Assembly: GCA_003445835.1 (NCBI GenBank)
Contig: DMCI01000078.1
Location: 4,174-10,970, forward strand
Length of the DNA: 6,797 nt
Direction of reading: 5' to 3'
DNA from: Clostridiales bacterium
GTDB taxonomy: Bacteria > Bacillota > Clostridia > Christensenellales > CAG-1252
Under the pieces are notes generated by a model that worked only from the letters and a program-made list of their open reading frames with translations, was not told the origin of the DNA and did no database searches. Below, piece after piece: positions 1 to 5,043 of this stretch (its first letter is position 1; every line of letters starts with the position of its first letter). Made by a program: the position numbers and the translations under genes.

Positions 1-1058
1 CAAAGTGGAATCTTCGTGATATGATGCGCCACAAGTCGCGTATGTTCATGAGTCTCCTCGGCGTTATCGGATGTATGGTCATTCTGGTAGGCGCGACGGG
101 GATGAAGGATACCGCCACCGAGTTCGTCGACTCATACTACGACGGTGCGATGAATTACAAAACCTGTATTTATTTGGACGCTTCTCCCTCGGTTTCAAAT
201 GAAGACAGACTGTCGATCGTTGAGACGTACGGCGAAGATTTTTCCGCCACCGTTCCCGTGGAGATCGGTGAAAAAGCCGTCGGGCTCACAATTTGGTCCC
301 TTCCCAACGATAGGATGCGCTTCTTGTCCCTGAAGGGCGGGTACGTCGATCTTCCCCAAAGAGGCGCCCTCGTCTGCACGCGTTTGGCGGAAGAGTTTCA
401 TCTTGAAAAGGGGGACGTCGTCAAAATCAGCCCTTTTGGTAAAAGTGAGGTTTATGAACTCACTGTCGTGGGCGTTGCGCGCGCCTTGAGCGAAAGCTTT
501 ATGATCTCGACGGAGTACGCTACCGAGCTTGGCGTCGAGTTTACGCCCGATACCGTATATTCCGATAGATCCGCGAGTGAGATCGTCGTGACTTCCGCAG
601 TCAAAAACATTCGTACGAAAGCGGAGATCGTCGATTCTTTCGACAGCTTTATGGCGGTGATGAACGAGATGATCGTTTTGTTTATCGTTGCCGGCGTGAT
701 CCTCGGCGTGATCGTCCTTTACAACTTGGGTTCAATGGGGTACACCGAACGCTATTTGGAGATGGCGACTTTGAAAGTTGTGGGATTCAACAACAAAAAG
801 ATCGCGGCGCTTTTGATCGGACAGACGATGTTGATGACGGTAGTCGGCGTCGTTTTGGGTTTCCCGCTTGGCGTGTTGGTCTTAAAATGGCTGACGGCGG
901 CGTTGGCTTCGGAATATGAAATGGCAGTCTGCTTAGGGCCTATGACCTATCTCGTTTCCATCCTTGTAACGGCGGGCGTTTCCTTCGTCGTAAGCTTGCT
1001 CGTCGCTCGAAAGAATAAAAAGATCGATATGGTCGCCGCGCTCAAAGCGCCGGAATAA
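1..1058 (+). CDS. FtsX-like ABC transporter permease, C-terminal part (5' end outside window)
   Basis: This is the C-terminal part of an integral membrane permease of the FtsX/MacB type, which works with an ABC ATPase in lipid, peptide or cell-envelope processes. The frame is open to the left edge. The codons just before the first Met (3-20) read KWNLRD, matching the W-N-x-R-D family motif ahead of a transmembrane helix, so the ATG at 21 is internal. Counting from that Met, a helix lies at about 11-28, then an extracytoplasmic domain at about 30-210, then three helices at about 215-237, 262-290 and 309-329. The family signature NLGSMGYTERYLEMATLKVVGF covers about 235-256; it is quoted here only as NLGSMG and EMATLKVVGF. 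Clostridial relatives are often large proteins with two such modules, and this is probably the second. The partner ATPase is not visible and the substrate is unknown. No terminator is evident after the stop. Confidence 0.88.
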   Translation, partial: KWNLRDMMRHKSRMFMSLLGVIGCMVILVGATGMKDTATEFVDSYYDGAMNYKTCIYLDASPSVSNEDRLSIVETYGEDFSATVPVEIGEKAVGLTIWSLPNDRMRFLSLKGGYVDLPQRGALVCTRLAEEFHLEKGDVVKISPFGKSEVYELTVVGVARALSESFMISTEYATELGVEFTPDTVYSDRSASEIVVTSAVKNIRTKAEIVDSFDSFMAVMNEMIVLFIVAGVILGVIVLYNLGSMGYTERYLEMATLKVVGFNNKKIAALLIGQTMLMTVVGVVLGFPLGVLVLKWLTAALASEYEMAVCLGPMTYLVSILVTAGVSFVVSLLVARKNKKIDMVAALKAPE

Positions 1059-1062
1059 GAGT

Positions 1063-1090
1063 TTGTTTTAAGCTGAAAACGTGGTATAAT
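1063..1090 (+). promoter_or_regulatory. copA promoter with extended -10, predicted leaderless start
   Basis: A consensus TATAAT lies at 1085-1090 with an extended -10 TG at 1082-1083. A weak -35 (TTGTTT, 1063-1068) sits 16 nt upstream. Only 6 nt separate the -10 from the copA ATG at 1097, so the predicted transcription start falls on or next to the A of the start codon. No Shine-Dalgarno sequence lies between the preceding stop codon and the ATG. I saw no convincing CsoR- or CopY-type operator here, so copper control is not shown by the sequence. Confidence 0.7.
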
Positions 1091-1096
1091 AACGGT

Positions 1097-3490
1097 ATGA
1101 AAAAGAAGTACGGCGTCGGTGGTATGAGCTGCGCGGCTTGCGCGCTCGGTATCGAAAAAAACGTTTCCCGCGTGGAGGGAGTCTCGGAGGTAGCGGTCTC
1201 GCTTCTCGATAGAAGTATGACCGTATCTTTCGACGCGCCCGCTACGGAGGAGTCCGTCCTCGCCGCGGTGACCGTCCTTGGGTATACGGTGTTTCCGTAC
1301 GGCGAGGAACAAAAAACCAAGGAAAGCGACCGCTTGAAAAAACGCTTTTTGATCTCCCTTCTTTTCCTTTTGCCGCTATTGTGGTTTTCCATGGGCGGGA
1401 TGGTCGATCTTCCTCAGCCGCCCAAAACGATCTCTTACGTCATCCAATGGCTGTTGTCGCTTGCCGTCATCGTCGTCAATCGCAAGTTCTTTTCAAGCGG
1501 TGCGCGCGCTCTTTTAAAAAGGGTGCCCAATATGGATACGCTCGTTGCTCTTGCATCGACGGTCGCTTTTTCGTACAGCGTGGCGATCACCGTTTTGACT
1601 TTTTTCGGCAGGGAAGGGATGGTTTTTTACGAGTCCTCGGCGATGGTCTTGACCCTCGTTACCCTCGGTAAGTTTTTGGAAGAAAAAAGCAAAAGCAGAA
1701 CGGGGCGTGAAGTGGAGTCCCTCGTTCGTTTGCTTCCTACCGTCGTACGCGTGAAGCGGGACGGAGAAGAGGTCGTGATCTCAAGGGAAGACGTGGCAGT
1801 CGGCGATATCGTCGTGTTGCGACAGGGTGACCGAGTGCCCGTAGATGGCGTCGTCGCGGAAGGCGACGGGTTTTTGGACGCTTCCGCCGTTACGGGGGAA
1901 CCTCTTCCCGTGGAAGCGGGCGTCGGCAGCAAAGTGATTTCGGGCAGCATCGTGACCGGAGGGTATCTGTTGATCCGTGCCGAAAAGGTGGGGGAAGACG
2001 CAGTGTTCTCCCGCGTCGTGCAGATGGTAAAAGAAGCGTCTGTCTCAAAAGCGCCGGTGCAGCGCGTCGCGGATAAGATCGCGGGGGTGTTCGTTCCCGT
2101 CGTGACGGTGATCGCCGTCGTGACCTTCCTCGTTTGGATGCTTGTCAGCAAAGATCTCGATCGCGCTTTTAAGTACGCTGTCAGCGTGCTCGTGATCTCC
2201 TGCCCCTGCGCGCTCGGGCTTGCGACTCCGGTCGCCGTGATGGCGGCGGCGGGCAAGGGCGCGTCCCTCGGCGTACTTTATAAAAATGCGGAAAGTATCG
2301 AAACGCTCAGCCACGTAAATTGTCTTTTGATCGATAAGACCGCAACGTTGACCGAAGGCAAGCCCGTGGTCGAAAAATTCGTCAATCTGAGCGGACTTTC
2401 GGATGGAGAAGTGCTTTCTTTGGCGCGGGCGGCGGAAGAGTCTTCCGTCCATCCGCTTGCCGAATGCATCAAGGCGTTTTGCGGCGCAAGCGACCTTTCA
2501 TCCGATAAAACCGAATATATTCCCGGCAAGGGGGGCGTCGCCGTCATCGGCGGCAAACGTTACTTCGTGGGCAACGCCGCGCTTTTGCCTTTTGCAACGG
2601 ACGGCAAATACGAAAAAGAAAACGAGGGTGCGACCGTCGTTTATTTTGCAAACGAAAAGGAACTTCTCGCCCTCTTCGTAATCACCGACGCGTTGAAGCC
2701 CCAAGCAAGAGAAACGATGGAAAAGATCGCTTCGCACGGCGTCAAAGAAGTGATGCTGACGGGGGATTCCCTCGCCGCTGCCGAGCGCATCAAAAAGGAA
2801 GCGGGTATCCAAGAGGCGGTCGCGGGGATGCTTCCCGAAAACAAAGCGGACGTCGCGGCGGAATACAAAAAGCAAGGTTTCGTTACCGCAATGACGGGGG
2901 ATGGCGTCAACGACGCGCCCGCACTCAAAACGGCGGACGTCGGTATTGCGATGGGCACCGGCACCGACGTAGCGGTGGATACGGCGGACGTCGTGTTGAA
3001 ATCGGGCGAGATCGGCGCGCTTGCGGACGCCTTCTTGCTTGCCAAAAAGACCTTCCGCGTCATCAAGGGCAATTTGTTTTGGGCGTTTTTCTACAACGTG
3101 GTGGCGATCCCCATCGCAGCGGGCGCATTTTCCGCCCTCGGCTTCTCTTTGACGCCCACTGTTTCGGCGGCGGCAATGAGCTTAAGCTCCCTTTTCGTGG
3201 TGACCAACGCTCTTAGGATCAACGGATATAAACGCGCGAAAGCGCCGATCGAACAAAAAAAGGAGGAATGCGATATGTGTTTCAAAAAGCAAGATAGCAT
3301 CGTTTTGCACGTCGAAGGTATGATGTGCGAGCATTGTAAGGCAAGGGTGGAAAAGGCGCTTGCCCAGGTTTCCGGCGTGACGAAGGTAAAAGTCGACCTC
3401 AAGGCAAAGACCGCCACGGTTTACGGCGCGGCGGACGCCGCGGCGCTTGTTGCCGCCGTCACCGACGCGGGCTATACCGCTTCGCTTTGA
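1097..3490 (+). CDS. copA: Cu(I)-exporting P1B-type ATPase with N- and C-terminal HMA domains
   Basis: This inner-membrane pump uses ATP to move Cu(I) out of the cytoplasm. The 797 residues carry an N-terminal HMA domain with GMSCAAC at 9-15 and eight predicted helices. The A-domain motif is TGEP at 266-269. The metal site CPC is at 369-371, the phosphorylated Asp at 413 (DKTATLT), the N-domain HP at 452-453, and TGDGVNDAP at 600-608. The copper-type signatures YN (666-667) and MxxSS (694-698) support Cu(I) specificity. A linker at about 710-730 leads to a second HMA domain with GMMCEHC at 741-747, close in sequence style to free CopZ. The ATG at 1097 is chosen because the next Met (residue 10) lies inside the metal motif; it has no ribosome binding site. 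The phosphorylation loop has Ala416 where Gly is nearly invariant, and the hinge reads TGDS rather than the usual TGDN. An in-frame internal start is annotated separately. Confidence 0.95.
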   Translation: MKKKYGVGGMSCAACALGIEKNVSRVEGVSEVAVSLLDRSMTVSFDAPATEESVLAAVTVLGYTVFPYGEEQKTKESDRLKKRFLISLLFLLPLLWFSMGGMVDLPQPPKTISYVIQWLLSLAVIVVNRKFFSSGARALLKRVPNMDTLVALASTVAFSYSVAITVLTFFGREGMVFYESSAMVLTLVTLGKFLEEKSKSRTGREVESLVRLLPTVVRVKRDGEEVVISREDVAVGDIVVLRQGDRVPVDGVVAEGDGFLDASAVTGEPLPVEAGVGSKVISGSIVTGGYLLIRAEKVGEDAVFSRVVQMVKEASVSKAPVQRVADKIAGVFVPVVTVIAVVTFLVWMLVSKDLDRAFKYAVSVLVISCPCALGLATPVAVMAAAGKGASLGVLYKNAESIETLSHVNCLLIDKTATLTEGKPVVEKFVNLSGLSDGEVLSLARAAEESSVHPLAECIKAFCGASDLSSDKTEYIPGKGGVAVIGGKRYFVGNAALLPFATDGKYEKENEGATVVYFANEKELLALFVITDALKPQARETMEKIASHGVKEVMLTGDSLAAAERIKKEAGIQEAVAGMLPENKADVAAEYKKQGFVTAMTGDGVNDAPALKTADVGIAMGTGTDVAVDTADVVLKSGEIGALADAFLLAKKTFRVIKGNLFWAFFYNVVAIPIAAGAFSALGFSLTPTVSAAAMSLSSLFVVTNALRINGYKRAKAPIEQKKEECDMCFKKQDSIVLHVEGMMCEHCKARVEKALAQVSGVTKVKVDLKAKTATVYGAADAAALVAAVTDAGYTASL
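3260..3266 (+). promoter_or_regulatory. Internal Shine-Dalgarno sequence inside copA
   Basis: AAGGAGG lies inside the copA linker, where it encodes part of the Lys-Lys-Glu-Glu stretch. It is followed by an 8-nt spacer and an in-frame ATG at 3275. Match and spacing are as good as those of the free-standing genes in this window, such as AAGGAGG with a 7-nt spacer before the ECF gene. It would recruit ribosomes independently of translation from the copA start. Confidence 0.7.
3275..3490 (+). CDS. copZ: Nested CopZ-like copper chaperone, in frame with the 3' end of copA
   Basis: Initiation at this ATG (copA residue 727) would give a 71-residue soluble protein consisting almost entirely of one HMA domain. 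That is the usual size of CopZ, a cytoplasmic Cu(I) chaperone that delivers copper to CopA. The metal motif GMMCEHC falls at residues 15-21 of the short product, with Cys18 and Cys21 as ligands. The following sequence has the expected beta-alpha-beta-beta-alpha-beta pattern and ends in a GYTASL tail. An AAGGAGG with an 8-nt spacer precedes the ATG. The product shares its stop codon with copA. Separate copZ genes downstream of copA are common in Bacillota, so this may be a fused copZ that kept its own ribosome binding site. That the internal start is used is inferred; the fusion form is also expected to be made. Confidence 0.55.
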   Translation: MCFKKQDSIVLHVEGMMCEHCKARVEKALAQVSGVTKVKVDLKAKTATVYGAADAAALVAAVTDAGYTASL

Positions 3491-3501
3491 TCTTTCAACG
3501 T

Positions 3502-3541
3502 AAAAAATCCGCTTGACGGCAATACGTTAAGCGGATTTTTT
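3502..3541. terminator. Bidirectional intrinsic terminator between convergent copA and ECF gene
   Basis: A perfect 13-bp inverted repeat (3502-3514 with 3529-3541) extends in the + strand RNA through a G-U and three more pairs to a 17-bp stem with a 6-nt loop at 3519-3524. The GC-rich core TCCGCTT is flanked by six A on the left and six T on the right, so both transcripts end in a U run. It lies 11 nt after the copA stop and 16 nt after the stop of the convergent gene, and should terminate both. Confidence 0.9.
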
Positions 3542-3557
3542 ATTTGCTCGTTACGTT

Positions 3558-4133
3558 TTACGATTTGTGCGATTTGTTTTCTTCTTTCGGGTCGATCTTC
3601 AAGTCGTAAAATTGGTTTTTGCCGACGATCGCACCGAAGTTTTTGATGCGAGCCGTCGTCGCCAGCAGGAAGAGGGCGAGGGCGACGCCTATCGCGCCTT
3701 GAACGGCGTTGCCGGGCACGCTTGTCCAAGCTACCGCCGCGCTGCCTTTCATGATCCAGGAAGCGAAGAAGTACCCGACGACCATCACCAAGGCGGCAGG
3801 CACTGAAGAGATCGACGCGGAAAGAAATCTGTTTTTGCCTCCCTTGCCAAGTGCCCAAAAGAGCATCCCCGCCAAGGCGCCTTCAAAACCTTTGATCAAA
3901 AAGGTCGGCAGGATCCAATGCGCGTACCCTGCGATCATATCGGCAAGGGCGCTGCCTATGCCGCCGGCGATGAGTCCCGCCACCGGTCCGAACGCCACGC
4001 CGCAATACAGGAGGACTCCGTCACCGAGGTTCAAATAGCCGTCGGTAGCAACCATCGGGATGCGCACGACAAAGGTCGCCACCATCACGAGGGCACTCAT
4101 CAACGCGTAGATCGCTATGCTTTTGCTCTTCAT
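3558..4133 (-). CDS. ECF transporter S component (vitamin-type substrate-binding membrane protein)
   Basis: This is the substrate-capturing membrane subunit of an energy-coupling factor transporter, which works with a shared EcfA-EcfA'-EcfT module for uptake of vitamins or their precursors. The 191 residues hold about six hydrophobic segments. An AxxxA pattern in the first helix (Ala10, Ala14) is of the kind that contacts EcfT. The stretch YLNLGDGVLLYCG (33-45), the following GPVAGLIAGGIGSALAD and a later PGNAVQG (140-146) resemble the PF07155-like S-component group (riboflavin/HMP-type), but I cannot assign the substrate. The start at 4133 is preferred over an in-frame ATG 39 nt upstream because AAGGAGG with a 7-nt spacer precedes it and the protein then begins directly with the first helix. 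The hydrophilic tail ending KSHKS is likely cytoplasmic. EcfA and EcfT genes are not in the window, as expected for a group II system with a solitary S gene. Confidence 0.85.
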   Translation of the reverse strand: MKSKSIAIYALMSALVMVATFVVRIPMVATDGYLNLGDGVLLYCGVAFGPVAGLIAGGIGSALADMIAGYAHWILPTFLIKGFEGALAGMLFWALGKGGKNRFLSASISSVPAALVMVVGYFFASWIMKGSAAVAWTSVPGNAVQGAIGVALALFLLATTARIKNFGAIVGKNQFYDLKIDPKEENKSHKS

Positions 4134-4140
4134 ACAAAAT

Positions 4141-4147
4141 CCTCCTT
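4141..4147 (-). promoter_or_regulatory. Ribosome binding site deciding the ECF gene start
   Basis: On the minus strand this reads AAGGAGG, 7 nt before the ATG at 4133. It lies within the longer open frame that would begin at 4172, which makes the upstream start unlikely. Confidence 0.85.
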
Positions 4148-4197
4148 GTAATATTCCCTTGCGATAATTCAACCTATCGTTTTAATGGGTTTATTGT

Positions 4198-4226
4198 ATG
4201 ATAGCACTCGCATAAGCGGCTGTCAA
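4198..4226 (-). promoter_or_regulatory. Near-consensus housekeeping promoter for the ECF gene
   Basis: On the minus strand a perfect TTGACA (4221-4226) is separated by exactly 17 nt from TATCAT (4198-4203, five of six matches). An extended -10 TG lies at 4205-4206. Transcription would begin near 4191 and give a leader of about 57 nt containing a small hairpin (CGATA at 4175-4179 pairing with TATCG at 4162-4166) and the AAGGAGG site. No known riboswitch class was recognised in this short leader. Confidence 0.75.
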
Positions 4227-4243
4227 GCGCTCGAACAAAACTT

Positions 4244-4939
4244 TCAAACTTTTTTGCTGATCACTTTGCCCGTCACGGGGTCAAGAAGAAGCGCCCAATA
4301 ATCGGAAGGGGATTTGATAAAGGAAACGTAGTAGTAATAGGGTGCGTCTTCCGCGGATAGGGCGTTGACGAGTTTGACGTAAATTTCGCGTTCAAGGTTG
4401 CCCGTGTCGCTTTCAGCGGTGATGACGTCCTTCAGTTCCTCTCCCGCCGCGGCAAGGATCTCCTTCCAGGTGAGGGCGCCGTCAAGTTTGTTTGCAAGGG
4501 AGATCTCGCTTTCCGAAACGCCTTCCGCGCGGACGGTGACGGAAAGGATCTTGCCGATCTCTTTTGCGTTTTCGACTTCCGCCGTGAAAAATGCGCCGAC
4601 CACGTCTTTTGCAAGGTCACCGGTCCTTTCGCCGTTTTCTCCTTTCAAAACGTAACTGTAGGTATTGTTGAACAAAGAGGCGGAAAGGGGGGTGACGGTC
4701 AAAGTGGCAAAAGGCGCAAGATCGCCCACTTCGCCGTCGATCACGATAAGTTTTTCCCCTTCGCCGGTGATGAAGCTTGCGTTAAAGTCTTCGTTTGCGC
4801 CGACGTAAACGGCGTCGTGATAGGTGCTGACCCTCTTTTCCAAGGGGCTTTTTGTCTCCGCGGGCGTCTTTTTACATCCGACAAACAGGGCAAGCGACAA
4901 CGCAAGGACAAGCAGGATACCGAAATATGCTTTTTTCAT
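4244..4939 (-). CDS. Predicted lipoprotein of unknown function
   Basis: The 231-residue product has a lipoprotein signal peptide: MKKAYFG, a hydrophobic stretch to residue 20, then LFVGC with the lipid-carrying cysteine predicted at 22. The mature protein is therefore expected on the outer face of the cytoplasmic membrane. After a short polar linker (23-38) come mixed beta-rich and charged segments with no motif I recognise. A run of four Tyr (201-204) leads into a C-terminal segment, YWALLLDPVTGKVISKKV, which resembles the end of PepSY-type domains (hydrophobic strand, Asp, TGKV). That likeness is weak. The start is supported by AGAGG at 4946-4950 with a 6-nt spacer. A TATGAT (minus strand, 4958-4963) could be its -10, without a clear -35. 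It lies 110 nt upstream of the ECF gene on the same strand with no obvious terminator between, so some co-transcription is possible, although that gene has its own promoter. Confidence 0.8.
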   Translation of the reverse strand: MKKAYFGILLVLALSLALFVGCKKTPAETKSPLEKRVSTYHDAVYVGANEDFNASFITGEGEKLIVIDGEVGDLAPFATLTVTPLSASLFNNTYSYVLKGENGERTGDLAKDVVGAFFTAEVENAKEIGKILSVTVRAEGVSESEISLANKLDGALTWKEILAAAGEELKDVITAESDTGNLEREIYVKLVNALSAEDAPYYYYVSFIKSPSDYWALLLDPVTGKVISKKV

Positions 4940-5008
4940 AGCGTTCCTCTAAAAAGAATCATATTTAACCTTATGACGCGCTCGTCCTATTTATTCCGCG
5001 CGATAGAC

Positions 5009-5037
5009 TTGATAATCCTATGAATTTTTATTATAAT
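5009..5037 (+). promoter_or_regulatory. hflX promoter, predicted leaderless start
   Basis: TTGATA (5009-5014) and a perfect TATAAT (5032-5037) are separated by exactly 17 nt. The ATG at 5044 follows the -10 after 6 nt, so transcription should begin at or next to the start codon. No Shine-Dalgarno sequence is present. The -10 and spacer overlap an upstream in-frame ATG at 5020, which would therefore not be transcribed from this promoter. Confidence 0.8.
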
Positions 5038-5043
5038 ATCAAT

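Noticed and set aside
21..23. ATG at 21 as the start of the permease gene
   Set aside because: Codons upstream to the window edge are open and encode the conserved W-N-x-R-D motif, so the gene begins outside the window.
1059..1096. CsoR- or CopY-type operator upstream of copA
   Set aside because: No TACANNTGTA-type element and no GC-rich CsoR-like palindrome could be found in the short interval.
1627..2256. Open frame of 209 codons on the minus strand within copA
   Set aside because: It has a low-complexity Ser/Thr/Pro-rich translation opposite conserved CopA motifs and no ribosome binding site or family likeness.
3240..3300. copA-copZ fusion as a sequencing frameshift artefact
   Set aside because: The reading frame runs without interruption through a plausible linker, and C-terminal HMA fusions exist in clostridial CopA proteins. 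An error in the A7 run (3255-3261) cannot be fully excluded without reads.
4134..4172. Upstream in-frame ATG for the ECF gene
   Set aside because: The AAGGAGG site falls inside this stretch, 7 nt before the ATG at 4133, and the added residues do not look like part of the family.
4134..4191. preQ1, THF or other known riboswitch in the ECF leader
   Set aside because: The leader is short and lacks the conserved core sequences of these classes; only a weak 5-bp hairpin is present.
4951..5008. Well-defined promoter for the lipoprotein gene
   Set aside because: A TATGAT is present on the minus strand at 4958-4963, but no reasonable -35 lies at 16-18 nt, so it was only mentioned in the gene entry.
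5020..5043. Upstream in-frame ATG for hflX
   Set aside because: The stretch contains the -10 TATAAT, and the family's usual N-terminus (MIHGN) begins at 5044. No ribosome binding site precedes 5020.
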